DNA of 64,000 bases from Paenibacillus silvisoli (GCF_030866765.1 NZ_CP133017.1:159501-223500); one strand, 5' to 3'; positions 32,312-43,367 are shown, numbered from the stretch's first letter. Made by a program: numbers and translations. Notes: generated by a model from the sequence alone, not told the origin.

Positions 32312-32521
32312 CTATCGTTTGCGGGGTGTTCGCAGCGTACGGCGGATCAGCATGGGGCCGATCATGCTGCCGATCATCGCCGCGGCAACCGAATGGAGCG
32401 GAAGCTTGATCGTATAGTACAGCAGGGTGCCGCCGACAATATCGATCAGCACGAATTTTTTAATCTCCGAAATCGGAACAACGACAACGATAATCTCGTT
32501 TTTGCTGCGCAGGCGCATCAT
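32312..32521 (-). CDS. Small membrane protein, 69 residues
   Basis: Unknown. An amphipathic N-terminal part (NEIIVVVVPISEIKKFVLIDIVGGTLLYYTI) is followed by VAAAMIGSMIGPMLIRRTL and a basic tail (RTPRKR). One or two membrane segments are likely, with the positive tail inside. GGGGG precedes two consecutive ATG codons. It sits between the cyclase promoter and the glutamate dehydrogenase terminator. Small size makes this less certain than the neighbours. Confidence 0.5.
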   Translation of the reverse strand: MMRLRSKNEIIVVVVPISEIKKFVLIDIVGGTLLYYTIKLPLHSVAAAMIGSMIGPMLIRRTLRTPRKR

Positions 32522-32593
32522 CCCCCGTTAAGGTCTCGTTCACCACATCCCATTGTATTGGCTCGATTCTTGTCCAATGTCAGAAGGTATTGT

Positions 32594-32636
32594 AAAAAAA
32601 GGCGGCTCCTCCCTCATACGAGGGAAGAACCGCCTT
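32594..32636 (-). terminator. Terminator of the glutamate dehydrogenase gene
   Basis: On the minus strand AAGGCGG and CCGCCTT close a stem with CCCTC-GTAT-GAGGG at the tip, followed by seven T. Confidence 0.85.
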
Positions 32637-32644
32637 CGAATTCG

Positions 32645-34159
<1,515 letters not shown>

Positions 34160-34281
34160 TTATCTATAAAAGCTAGGAATAACTCCCATTCACTATAATC
34201 CGACCCTCCGAAAAGCTTCCATTTTGAGCCCCAACGTAGGTACAATAGGAGAAAGTAGAGACGGAAAGGAAGTCCTGGACC

Positions 34282-36015
34282 TTGAGCTTTCTGATGCCTT
34301 ATGTCCGCCGGTTCGGCAAGCCGTTCGGCGCGGCGATTCTGTTCCTGATGCTTGAAGCGCTTTGCGATCTGATGCAGCCGACGCTAATGTCCCATATTAT
34401 CGATTTCGGAGTAGCGGAGAAGGATATGGATACCGTCTTCCGCTATGGCGGCTTCATGCTGCTCATTACCGGCGTTGGCGCGCTCGCCGCGACGCTTCGC
34501 AACATTATCTCCAGCCACGTGGCCCTCAATTTCGGCACTCTCCTGCGGTCGGACCTGTTCCGCCGCATCCAGACCCTCTCGTATGACAGCATCGACAAAT
34601 TCGACCGGGCTTCCCTGGTCACCCGCCTGACGAATGACGTCACCCAAATTCAAAACTTTACGAACGGCCTCATGCGCATCTTCGTCAAAGCGCCGCTCAT
34701 CTGCATCGGCAGTTTGATTATGGCCGTTCGCCTCAATCCGCCGCTCTCGCTCGTGCTGGCGGTCGTCGTTCCGCTCGTCGCGGTACTGATCGTCTTCAAT
34801 ATGCGGATCGGCTTTCCGCTCTTTACGAAGGTGCAGCAGGCGCTGGACCGGGTAAACGGCGTGTCCCGCGAATACTTATCCGGGGTGCGCGTCGTCAAAG
34901 CGTTCAACCGGTTCGATTATGAAACGGAGAAGTTCGGCGGCGTCAACGACGAGTACCGCCAGGCCTCGATTCGCGTCATGCGCATGCTGTCCATTTTCAG
35001 CCCCGGCATTATGCTGACCGTAAACTTCGGCATCGCGGCCGTAATCTGGATCGGCGGCGTGCGGGTCGATGGCGGACAGATGCAGGTCGGCCATATTATC
35101 GCGTTCATTAACTACATGACTCAAATTCTGTTCTCGCTCCTGATGATCTCGAACGTATTCACGATGTTCGTCCGGGCGAAAGCGTCGGCGGAGCGGATCG
35201 GCGAGGTATTCGCGGAGAAGGATACGATGACGTGGAAGGAAGAGGAGCTAGCAAGGTCTGAAGGGGCGTCTGGAAGCATCGACTTTAAGGGCGTCTCGTT
35301 CGCTTATACGGGGACGGAGGCGGTGCTTCGCGATATTACGCTTAGCTGCCGGCCGGGAGAGACCGTCGGCATTATCGGTTCCACGGGATCGGGGAAAAGC
35401 ACGCTCGTGAATCTCATTCCGCGTTTCTACGATGCAACCTCGGGGACGATCCAGGTGGACGGTATGAATGTGCGCGATGTCGAGCCGAGCCGGTTGAGGG
35501 AGCAAATCGCCATCGTGCCGCAAAAGGCGGTGCTGTTCTCCGGTACCATCCGCGAAAATCTGCTGTTCGGCAAGGAGGGAGCCTCGGACGAGGAGCTGGA
35601 GCGGGCCGCCCGGATGGCGGAGGCGCATGATTTTATTATGGCTTGTCCGGAAGGCTACGAGACAAGGCTGGGGCAGGGCGGGGTCAACCTGTCGGGCGGC
35701 CAGAAGCAGCGTCTTTCCATTGCGCGGGCGCTCGTCCGCCGGCCGTCCATCTTGATCTTGGACGATTGCACGAGCGCCGTGGATACTTCGACGGAATCGC
35801 GCATTAAGGAGGCGCTGCGGCAGTACGCGCAGGGGCTGACCTGCATATTGATCGCGCAGCGCATCTCGTCCGTGATGGACGCCGACCGGATCGTCGTGCT
35901 GGATAGCGGCGAGATTGTCGGTGTCGGACGGCATGACGAGCTGATGCAAAGCTGTTTGGCATACCAGGAAATTTACCGGTCGCAGACCGGCAAGGAGGTG
36001 CGCGCGAATGTCTGA
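34282..36015 (+). CDS. ABC exporter half-transporter with degenerate ATP site
   Basis: A 577-residue six-helix membrane domain plus ATPase of the YheI/BmrC/TM287 type. Walker A is GSTGSGKST and the signature NLSGGQKQRLSIARAL. Walker B reads ILILDDCTSAVD, so the catalytic glutamate is Asp495, and the switch histidine is Gln526 in LIAQRISSV. Both changes mark the non-hydrolysing site of a heterodimer. It starts at TTG 34282 after GGAAAGGAAG. The partner gene overlaps by 8 bases. Together they probably export drugs or lipids. Confidence 0.92.
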   Translation: MSFLMPYVRRFGKPFGAAILFLMLEALCDLMQPTLMSHIIDFGVAEKDMDTVFRYGGFMLLITGVGALAATLRNIISSHVALNFGTLLRSDLFRRIQTLSYDSIDKFDRASLVTRLTNDVTQIQNFTNGLMRIFVKAPLICIGSLIMAVRLNPPLSLVLAVVVPLVAVLIVFNMRIGFPLFTKVQQALDRVNGVSREYLSGVRVVKAFNRFDYETEKFGGVNDEYRQASIRVMRMLSIFSPGIMLTVNFGIAAVIWIGGVRVDGGQMQVGHIIAFINYMTQILFSLLMISNVFTMFVRAKASAERIGEVFAEKDTMTWKEEELARSEGASGSIDFKGVSFAYTGTEAVLRDITLSCRPGETVGIIGSTGSGKSTLVNLIPRFYDATSGTIQVDGMNVRDVEPSRLREQIAIVPQKAVLFSGTIRENLLFGKEGASDEELERAARMAEAHDFIMACPEGYETRLGQGGVNLSGGQKQRLSIARALVRRPSILILDDCTSAVDTSTESRIKEALRQYAQGLTCILIAQRISSVMDADRIVVLDSGEIVGVGRHDELMQSCLAYQEIYRSQTGKEVRANV

Positions 36016-37930
36016 GCAGAAGGATCGCCCTCAGAACGGGGGGACGCAGGCCGCGGGCTCCGGCTCCGGATCTGGCTCTGGCTCTGGGTCTGGTTCGCCG
36101 CCGCCGATGCCGGCCATCCAGGTCCAAGGCCGCGGCGGCATGATGGGCCGCGGAGCGGTCGTGAAGCCGAAAAACCTGACGGCCACCTTGAGGCGGCTGT
36201 GGTCGTATTTCGGCAAGGAGCGCAAGCTGCTTGCGGTCATTTTTCTCATCGTGCTCGTCGATTCGCTCATTATGCTGGCTGGCCCGTATTTGATCGGCGT
36301 CGCGGTCGACGCGATGTCCGCGGAGCAGGACGGCAGTCCCGTCGACTTCGGGCTGCTGCAAATCGCTTTGATTGCGCTCGTTTCGTCCTACATCGCCGAC
36401 GGCGGCTTGACGTTTCTGCAGGGCTGGCTGATGGCCGGGGTATCGCAGCGCATTGTCGGCCGGCTCCGCGAATCGTTGTTCGTCAAGCTGCACAAGCTGC
36501 CGATCCGTTTCTTCGATACGCGGACGCACGGCGAGCTGATGAGCCGGATGTCCAACGACATCGACAACGTGAGCAATACGATCGCGCAATCGGCCGTGCA
36601 AGTGATGACGGGCTCGGTCGCCATCGTGGGCGCGCTTGTCATGATGCTGGTGTTGAGTCCGCTGCTGACGTTAGCCAGCTTGATCACGGTGCCGGCCGTC
36701 TTCCTGCTGACGCGGACGATCGCCCGGTCGACCGGGCCGCTGTTCAAGGAGCAGCAAAGCAAGCTTGGCAAGCTGAACGGCCACATGGAAGAGACGATCT
36801 CGGGCATTCAGGTCGTCAAGGCGTTTAACCGCGAGGATAAGACCATCGCCGAATTCGAAGCCGTGAACGAGGAGCTCCGTAAAATCGGCATCAAGGCGCA
36901 GATTCGTTCGGGCTTCCTGATGCCGATTATGAACGTTATCAACAACATCGGCTTTGCGGCCGTCGCGATTGTCGGCGGGCTGCTGGCCGTGAACGGGCAC
37001 ATTACCGTCGGCGTCATCGCCAGCTTCCTCAGCTACTCGCGGCAGTTCGTGCGGCCGCTTATCGAGCTGGCGAACTTGTTCAACGTGCTGCAATCCGGCG
37101 TGGCCGGGGCCGAGCGGGTGTTCGAGGTGCTCGACGAGGAAGAGGAGCCGGCCGATCCGCCGGGCGCGAAGGCGCTCGTCCATCCGCGCGGGCATGTCGT
37201 CTTCGACAACGTGTCCTTCGGCTACCGCGCGGATGTGCCGATTCTGAAGGGCATCAGCTTCGACTCTGCCGAAGGCACGAGCACGGCGCTGATCGGGCCG
37301 ACCGGCGCAGGCAAAACGACCATCGTGAACCTGCTCACCCGGTTCTATGACGTCACCGAAGGCTCGATCCGCATCGATGGGCGCGATATTCGCGAATATT
37401 CGAAGGACAGCCTGCGGCAGGCGTTCGGCATCGTGCTGCAGGATACGTATTTATTTGCCGGGACGATCCGCGACAATATCAAATACGGCAAGCCGGATGC
37501 GACGGACGCGGAGATGGAGCGCGCGGCGAGGCTGGCGAACGCTGCTGCCTTTATCCGCAGGCTGCCGCAGCGGTACGATACGGCGCTGGCCGAGAACGGC
37601 AGCAACCTGAGCCAGGGGCAGCGGCAGCTGCTTGCCATAGCGCGGGTCATTCTCGCCGACCCCGCCATCTTGATTCTCGATGAGGCGACGAGCAGCATCG
37701 ATACGCGTACGGAGCTGCACATCCAGGACGCGCTGCGCGGCGTGCTGCAGGGCAGAACGAGCTTCGTCATCGCCCATCGCCTGAACACGATCAGGGACGC
37801 CGATACGATTATGGTGATCGACCGCGGGACCATTGTGGAGAAGGGCTCGCATGAGGAGCTGCTGGAGAAGCGGGGCGTGTACGACCATATGTTTAAGAAT
37901 CAGTTTGGAGCGGTGCTGGGGGAAGGGTAA
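36008..37930 (+). CDS. ABC exporter half-transporter, catalytic partner
   Basis: A 640-residue partner of the preceding half-transporter (YheH/BmrD/TM288 type). Walker A GPTGAGKTT, signature NLSQGQRQLLAIARVI, Walker B ILILDEATSSIDTRTE and switch histidine FVIAHRLNTI are all present; LSQGQ in place of LSGGQ is usual in this member. The N-terminus has a (Gly-Ser) run encoded by seven hexamers (36054-36095) followed by PPPMPAIQVQGRGG, a flexible cytoplasmic extension not needed for transport. GGAGG precedes the ATG. Confidence 0.92.
   Translation: MSEQKDRPQNGGTQAAGSGSGSGSGSGSGSPPPMPAIQVQGRGGMMGRGAVVKPKNLTATLRRLWSYFGKERKLLAVIFLIVLVDSLIMLAGPYLIGVAVDAMSAEQDGSPVDFGLLQIALIALVSSYIADGGLTFLQGWLMAGVSQRIVGRLRESLFVKLHKLPIRFFDTRTHGELMSRMSNDIDNVSNTIAQSAVQVMTGSVAIVGALVMMLVLSPLLTLASLITVPAVFLLTRTIARSTGPLFKEQQSKLGKLNGHMEETISGIQVVKAFNREDKTIAEFEAVNEELRKIGIKAQIRSGFLMPIMNVINNIGFAAVAIVGGLLAVNGHITVGVIASFLSYSRQFVRPLIELANLFNVLQSGVAGAERVFEVLDEEEEPADPPGAKALVHPRGHVVFDNVSFGYRADVPILKGISFDSAEGTSTALIGPTGAGKTTIVNLLTRFYDVTEGSIRIDGRDIREYSKDSLRQAFGIVLQDTYLFAGTIRDNIKYGKPDATDAEMERAARLANAAAFIRRLPQRYDTALAENGSNLSQGQRQLLAIARVILADPAILILDEATSSIDTRTELHIQDALRGVLQGRTSFVIAHRLNTIRDADTIMVIDRGTIVEKGSHEELLEKRGVYDHMFKNQFGAVLGEG
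36054..36095 (+). repeat. Seven-unit hexamer microsatellite coding for Gly-Ser
   Basis: Seven successive hexamers of the form GG-N-T/A-C-N (for example GGCTCC, GGCTCT) encode GSGSGSGSGSGSGS in the second half-transporter. Changes in repeat number would stay in frame. Confidence 0.75.
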
Positions 37931-37973
37931 GTACGCCTTCGCCGAAAAAAGCCATAAACAAGGAGGTACGACT

Positions 37974-38933
37974 ATGAGAACATTATTATGTCTTGTCGAT
38001 TGTACGGAGGAGCAGCAAGCGGCGGTGCGTGAGGCCGCATCGGGGTTGTCGGTTGTTTTTGGCCGGAAGGGCGAGCTGGAGGAGCAGGCATACCGGGAGG
38101 CGGAAGTGATTTTCGGCTGGGACGCGAACGTCAAGAACGTGGCGCTGCAGGAAGGGACGCAGCTGCGCTGGGTGCAGAGCGCATCGTCGGGTGTCGACAG
38201 CTTGCCGCTCGGGCTGCTGGAGGCGCGCGGCACGATGCTGACCGATGCCAGCGGCGTGCACGCCCGCTCGGTATCGGAGACGGCCATCGCCATGATGCTC
38301 GGGCTCGCACGCGGCATTGCGTCCGGCGTGCGCAACCAGCAGACGGGCGTCTGGGAAAGCCCGCCGACGCTGGCCGAGATGAACGGCAGCACCGTTGCCA
38401 TCGTCGGCGCCGGCGAGATTGGCCGCGAGGTGGCGAGATTGGCGCGCGCCTTCGATATGCGCGTCATCGCCGTACGCCGGTCCGGCGGCACGATGCCGGA
38501 GGCGGACGTCGTGTATGAGACGTCCCGGCTCGACGAGGCGCTGCGGGCCGCGGACTATGTCGTCAATATTTTGCCGCTTACGAACGAGACGCATCACTTG
38601 TTCCAGGCCGAGCGGTTTGCCGCGATGAAGCGCAGCGCGTACTTGATCAACGTTGGCCGCGGCGCAACGGTGCGGACGGAGGATCTGGTCGAGGCGCTGC
38701 AGCGGGGGGATATCGCCGGGGCTGGGTTGGATGTATTCGAACAGGAGCCGCTGCCTGCGGACCATCCGCTGTGGGCGATGCCGAACGTCATTATTACGCC
38801 TCACAACGCCGGCGGTCTGACCGTTCGCAACGCGGAGCGGCTAGTGCGGCTGTTTATATCCAACCTTACGGCTTATCTGGCCGGCGATACGGCGGGTATT
38901 CGCAATGTGGTGGATTACAGTAAGAAGTACTAG
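37974..38933 (+). CDS. D-2-hydroxyacid dehydrogenase
   Basis: A 319-residue NAD-dependent dehydrogenase. The dinucleotide motif is GAGEIGREVARLARAF; the catalytic residues are Arg in SASSGVD-type substrate loop and NVGRG, Glu in DVFEQEPLP and His in ITPHNAGG. AAGGAGG lies 7 bases before ATG 37974, and the upstream open frame overlaps the ABC exporter out of register. Relatives reduce 2-keto acids (glyoxylate, hydroxypyruvate, phosphoglycerate). It is 43 bases downstream of the exporter and may be co-transcribed. Copy B of the repeat element follows. Confidence 0.9.
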   Translation: MRTLLCLVDCTEEQQAAVREAASGLSVVFGRKGELEEQAYREAEVIFGWDANVKNVALQEGTQLRWVQSASSGVDSLPLGLLEARGTMLTDASGVHARSVSETAIAMMLGLARGIASGVRNQQTGVWESPPTLAEMNGSTVAIVGAGEIGREVARLARAFDMRVIAVRRSGGTMPEADVVYETSRLDEALRAADYVVNILPLTNETHHLFQAERFAAMKRSAYLINVGRGATVRTEDLVEALQRGDIAGAGLDVFEQEPLPADHPLWAMPNVIITPHNAGGLTVRNAERLVRLFISNLTAYLAGDTAGIRNVVDYSKKY

Positions 38934-38947
38934 GGGGCTGCGCGTCC

Positions 38948-39134
38948 GCTAACGGTTGCCACGCACGCTATTTCGCCTAAATGGTTTCTTTTGAAATTGT
39001 AACGGTTGCCAGGAACGCTATTCGGCGATTTGGGCAGAGAATGGGGCCGAATGGGGTCGAATAAGCGCTGTGGCAGCCGTTAGCTTTCAAAAAGGGCTTT
39101 TTTTGCGCAAATAAGCTCTGCGGCAACCGTTAGC
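38948..39134 (+). repeat. 187-bp doubly palindromic element, copy B
   Basis: GCTAACGGTTGCCAC begins at 38948; the inner left arm is at 39000-39010; the inner right arm TGGCAGCCGTTAGC is at 39071-39084 with one base changed; the outer right arm CGGCAACCGTTAGC ends at 39134. The length is identical to copies A and C and the orientation is the same. It lies between a stop codon and a terminator. Confidence 0.85.
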
Positions 39135-39149
39135 TTCCCTACACATTCA

Positions 39150-39184
39150 AAAGGCCGGACTCTTCTAACAAGAGTCCGGCCTTT
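39150..39184. terminator. Bidirectional terminator between convergent genes
   Basis: AAAGGCCGGACTCTT (39150-39164) pairs perfectly with AAGAGTCCGGCCTTT (39170-39184) around CTAAC. Confidence 0.88.
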
Positions 39185-39202
39185 CCTATGCCTGCGGCAA
39201 AA

Positions 39203-40441
39203 TTATTTTGTCGTAATCGTAAATGTCAGCGCCTTCGCATCCCAGCCGAACGGTTTGCCTAGCAGCTGCGCGACGGCGTCCAGTGCCACGTACGTGGTGC
39301 CGTTCTTCACGAACGACGCTGTCTCGGCGGTGGTGGTCAGCTTCTTGCCGCCAAGCGTAACGACCTTCTTGCTGTTTACGGCATATTTGACGTTCAGCGC
39401 CTTCGCTGCGTCTTTCAGCGGCGCGAATACGTGGCCGTTCTTCTTCACCGTGTCGGTGACGACGGCTTTGCCGTTCACGACCAGCTTAGCTGCGCCTTTC
39501 GGTGCGACGACGATCGTGCCGGAGAAGTTCCAGAGCGGATCAGTCACCGTGTAGGTTCCCGGCTTCGTGAACGTCACGCGGAAGGACGGATGAATCAGAT
39601 CGGCAGGCTCCATCATGCCGAGGAAGCCGGAGGTGATCATGCCTTTGCCGTCAAATTGCGTATTTTTCGTTTGCGCGATGATGGCCGGATTAAAGCCTTC
39701 CGCCGTGAGCACTTCCATGTCCTTCGGCACATTGATCGTAGCGAGGTGGACTTCCATCGCGGTATTCGTCCACTCGACGGAATCGCCGGCATTGATGTAA
39801 AGCTCGCCTGGCAGGAACGCGTTAACCATGAGCTCGTGGGTCGAAATGGAGGCACTCACCTGATACGTAATGGCGCCTTTACCGTCCACGGTGTAATGCG
39901 GCTCATTGGCGTGCTCCCGCAATGTGTGCGCCAAGTGCATCGCCTCATCGAGGTGCTCTTTCTGCGCGGCGATTTGCTCCACCTTGGTCGGGATCAGCTG
40001 TCCTTTAGGTACGACGACAATGGTCCCTTTCATGGAAGGGTGGATCTGGCAGTAGAACGGATACGCGCCGCTCTTCGTGAACGTGACCACATACGTCATG
40101 CCCGGCATCATCTGGCCGGAATCAAGCGGCTTCGTGCCGTCCCATTGCGAGCCGCTTGGATCGGCAGGACGGTTCGGGTCGGTCAGCGGCGGGCCGCCAG
40201 CCAGGAACGTGACCGTATGCGGCGCGAGCATATCCTTATTCGTAAACGTCACCGTATCGCCTTCATGGATGTAGGTAACGCCGGGCTGCATGGAAAACAT
40301 TTCGGTATCGGCGCTCATCTTAAGCCCCACCGACACATCCCACGATTGCGGGGCAGCGGCGTTATCCGCGGCGTTGACGCCCGTCATGCCCATCGTGGCT
40401 GCCAGGATCAATGCGAGAATGATGATTCGAATCTTTTTCAT
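39203..40441 (-). CDS. Secreted double-cupredoxin protein with copper amine oxidase N-like domain
   Basis: A 412-residue secreted protein. A signal peptide occupies about residues 1-24 (IIILALILAATMGMTGVNAAD). The first cupredoxin domain (about 33-150) has a full type 1 copper site: His75 in APHTVTF, then Cys131, His134 and Met137 in FYCQIHPSMKG. The second (about 195-325) is similar in shape (VHLATI, DPLWNFSGTIVV) but lacks the cysteine. Residues about 330-412 are a copper-amine-oxidase N-terminal-like stalk domain (LVVNGKAV...FAPLKDAAKALN...YVALDAVAQLLG) common in Paenibacillus surface proteins. It may act in electron transfer or copper binding outside the cell. Confidence 0.88.
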   Translation of the reverse strand: MKKIRIIILALILAATMGMTGVNAADNAAAPQSWDVSVGLKMSADTEMFSMQPGVTYIHEGDTVTFTNKDMLAPHTVTFLAGGPPLTDPNRPADPSGSQWDGTKPLDSGQMMPGMTYVVTFTKSGAYPFYCQIHPSMKGTIVVVPKGQLIPTKVEQIAAQKEHLDEAMHLAHTLREHANEPHYTVDGKGAITYQVSASISTHELMVNAFLPGELYINAGDSVEWTNTAMEVHLATINVPKDMEVLTAEGFNPAIIAQTKNTQFDGKGMITSGFLGMMEPADLIHPSFRVTFTKPGTYTVTDPLWNFSGTIVVAPKGAAKLVVNGKAVVTDTVKKNGHVFAPLKDAAKALNVKYAVNSKKVVTLGGKKLTTTAETASFVKNGTTYVALDAVAQLLGKPFGWDAKALTFTITTK

Positions 40442-40580
40442 TCACTCGTGCCTCCCAATTTATAATGCCGCCGACTGTACCGGGTGCCGGTTCCGGTCAA
40501 CGTTCCTTTTGTATCATAAAGAAAAGATACTTCCACCCGCACTACCATTGAACTACCACTTTTGCACCGATTAGCCTATA

Positions 40581-40613
40581 AAAAAACCATCCCTCGAGCA
40601 TGTCGAGGGATGG
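40581..40613 (-). terminator. Terminator of the tandem-repeat protein gene
   Basis: CCATCCCTCGA (40587-40597) pairs with TCGAGGGATGG (40603-40613) around GCATG. On the minus strand six or seven T follow. Confidence 0.88.
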
Positions 40614-40631
40614 CGAACCATACTGTACCGG

Positions 40632-43367
40632 TTACACGATGAAGGATACGACCGGGTTAGTCCCGATATCTTGCGCAACGTCCTGCGCTGTATCGTTATA
40701 GCTGAATTTGAATACATATTGCCCAGGGAGCAGTTGAATCCCCGACTTGATGTCGAATGCGTTCCAGCCGCTGGCGTAGTATTGAATGTTGTAGCCGTCA
40801 ATCGCAATGTTTCCTGGATTGTGCAGCTCAACCGTCACACCGATCGTTTGGAACGTTACTGTTGAATTGGTACCAACGTTCTGGGCGATGTCTTGGCTGG
40901 CGCCGGCATAGCTCATTTTGAAGACATAGTCGACAGGGAGAAGCTCCAGCGACGTATTGGCATCGCCGAATACGTTCCAACCGCTTGCGTAGTATTGGAC
41001 AGCGCCGCCGGAAGCGATTGCGATATTGCCTGAATCGAGCAGGTTAACCGCTACTTTAACCGTTTTAAACGTCACCAATGGATTGAAGCCAACATTTTGG
41101 GCAATGTCCTGGCTCGCTCCGGCATAGTTCATTTTGAACACGTAGTTTGATGGGAGAAGCTCCAGCGCTGTGTTGGCATTGCCGAATGTGTTCCATCCGC
41201 TTGCGTAGTATTGGACGGTGCCGCCGGAAGTGATTGATTGATCATTCGAATCCAGCAGCTCGACTGTTACGGACTTCGTGGCGAATGTAACGGTCGTATT
41301 GGCGCTAACGGTTTCCGCTAGATCTTGCGAAGCGCCGGCGTAGCTCATTTTGAACACGTAGCTGGAAGGGAGGAGCTGCATGGTTGCGTTTGCGCTGCCG
41401 TCATTTCCGAACGTTCTCCAGCCGTCTGCGTAGTATTGGACCGTGCCGCCTCCAAGCGGTGTGTTAGCGGAGCTATTCAGCGCTACAGTCACGGCTTTTG
41501 TCGCGAAGGCTACTGTTCGTTTATCGGTGTCCGTAACATTTTGCGCGATATCTTGCGAAGCGCCGGCATAGCTCATTTTGAAGACGTAGTCGGCAGGAAG
41601 CAGCTCGCGCGATGTGTTCGCGCTGCCAAACGTATTCCAGCCGCTGGCATAGTACTGGACGGTACCGCCCGAAGCGATAGTCGAATTGCCCGAATCTTTG
41701 AGCGTAACGGTAACCGCTACTGTCTTAAACAGGACAAAGCTGTCCGAGCCCAGATTCTGCCCTTTGTCGACGCTTGCGCCGGCGTAGGACATTTTGAATA
41801 CCAGGTCGGTTTTGAGTCCGTCCATGGCAATAATGGACACGCCGTCGCTATCCGTCGTGCCGCCTGGATTCCAGCCGCCGTCGTAGTACTGTACCGAACC
41901 ACCGGCAATGCCGGCATTGCCGCTGTTCGTCAGGCGAACGTAAGCGACCGTTTTCTCGACTGTTTTGCCGGCTTCAGGTTGGATCTTCACGATTTTGCGC
42001 GGGAGGCCGGCTTTGCTGAAGTAGAAGTCCGTCGCGATCGGGAGAAGCTCTACAGCATCTGTATAGTTTTTGAAGCTAGTTGTATAGTACTGCACAGTGC
42101 CTCCGGCGAAGTTAACCTTTACTAAGCCGGTCTGGAACACGACGTTTGGATTAGCCGAAATATCCTGCGTCTTGGATAACGTTGCGCCGTTATAAGCGAC
42201 GCTGAACGAGTAAGAGCCCGGGAACAGCTCCTGCTGTTTGTAGTCGGCACCTGCTACATTATCGAGGTTTTTCCAGCTTTGCGCGTAGAACTGACCTGTG
42301 TATTCCGTGTTCTCAAAGGCGCTGCCGTTCGCTTTCAGCAGCTTAAGGGTGACTTTGCGGGTTTGGAAATCGTAGAAGGAATTCGTGATGATATCCTGAG
42401 CTTTTGAACTGTTGGACCCTTTGTGCCATGCCTGCACGGTCACATTGGTTTTCAAGCCGTCAATCTCGATGAGCAGGTTGCCGTTTGCATCCGTTTTGCC
42501 GGAGGCATCGAACCAGGTGTTCGTGTAGAATTTAGCCGTTACATCGGCAATACCGCTTCCGCTGCTGCTCTTCACGCTCAAGTAGGCATAGCTCTTCTCG
42601 AACTTCTTATTCGCCTCTATGGTTATGTTCTTCGTCAGATAAGGTACGCCATATTTGCCGAATTGGAAGTCGTAGCTTCCCGGGAACAGCGCCATGCCAT
42701 TCGTGAAGTGATAAGCATAACCATTTGTATACGTGATGTTGCCGCTAAAGTTAATCCGGACGTTCGAAGCGACGAAGGTCTGGTCAACGGCGTTGCTGAT
42801 CGTCGAAACCGTTGCGGTTTGCGTTGTGCCGTTATAGGAGGCCTTTAACGTATAGGAGCCTTCAAACAGTTCCTTCGTCGCGATACCGTCGGCATTCGTT
42901 GTTCCAAAATGATAATCATAAGCGCCGTTATTATAAATAATGGCAGCGCCGATAAGCGGCTGATTATTTGTATCCTTGGCGACCAATTTGGCCTCCGTGG
43001 TTTCGAAGCTGAGCTCGGTTCCGCTAGTATTAGTATAAGTTATCTCTTTAGCAGAACCTTGGTAGGAAGCTCTGACGATGTCATTTGGAGACAATCCATT
43101 GATGACGATCTTCCCCGCAGCATCCGTGTTCCCTACCGTCACCCAATATGGGCCTTTCTTTGCCGTAATACTGACCCCGCCGAGTGGTTCCGAACCACCG
43201 CTCTTCGTTACGGTTACCGTAACGGATGAATCGCTTGCGGTTGCAATTTGCGCGAGCAGAAACAGAGATGCTAGCATAAATAAGCTAACTACAATGCGTT
43301 TCCAACTCAAAAGAGATGCACTCCCGTCATTTGGTAGATTGGAATCCGGACTTTCACCACCCTTCAT
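40632..43367 (-). CDS. Large secreted tandem-repeat protein
   Basis: A 911-residue protein. A membrane-spanning signal lies at about residues 20-44 (KRIVVSLFMLASLFLLAQIATA) after a charged leader. The rest is beta-rich Ig-like or carboxypeptidase-regulatory-like modules. The last 430 residues hold six clear repeats of about 75 residues with the core VQYYASGWNTFG...ELLPADYVFKMSYAGASQDIAQ, and a seventh degenerate one (VQYYTTSFKNY) precedes them. No LPxTG or other anchor is seen; the chain ends within the last repeat. It is probably a secreted adhesin or matrix fibre. No enzyme motif is visible. Confidence 0.85.
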   Translation of the reverse strand: MKGGESPDSNLPNDGSASLLSWKRIVVSLFMLASLFLLAQIATASDSSVTVTVTKSGGSEPLGGVSITAKKGPYWVTVGNTDAAGKIVINGLSPNDIVRASYQGSAKEITYTNTSGTELSFETTEAKLVAKDTNNQPLIGAAIIYNNGAYDYHFGTTNADGIATKELFEGSYTLKASYNGTTQTATVSTISNAVDQTFVASNVRINFSGNITYTNGYAYHFTNGMALFPGSYDFQFGKYGVPYLTKNITIEANKKFEKSYAYLSVKSSSGSGIADVTAKFYTNTWFDASGKTDANGNLLIEIDGLKTNVTVQAWHKGSNSSKAQDIITNSFYDFQTRKVTLKLLKANGSAFENTEYTGQFYAQSWKNLDNVAGADYKQQELFPGSYSFSVAYNGATLSKTQDISANPNVVFQTGLVKVNFAGGTVQYYTTSFKNYTDAVELLPIATDFYFSKAGLPRKIVKIQPEAGKTVEKTVAYVRLTNSGNAGIAGGSVQYYDGGWNPGGTTDSDGVSIIAMDGLKTDLVFKMSYAGASVDKGQNLGSDSFVLFKTVAVTVTLKDSGNSTIASGGTVQYYASGWNTFGSANTSRELLPADYVFKMSYAGASQDIAQNVTDTDKRTVAFATKAVTVALNSSANTPLGGGTVQYYADGWRTFGNDGSANATMQLLPSSYVFKMSYAGASQDLAETVSANTTVTFATKSVTVELLDSNDQSITSGGTVQYYASGWNTFGNANTALELLPSNYVFKMNYAGASQDIAQNVGFNPLVTFKTVKVAVNLLDSGNIAIASGGAVQYYASGWNVFGDANTSLELLPVDYVFKMSYAGASQDIAQNVGTNSTVTFQTIGVTVELHNPGNIAIDGYNIQYYASGWNAFDIKSGIQLLPGQYVFKFSYNDTAQDVAQDIGTNPVVSFIV

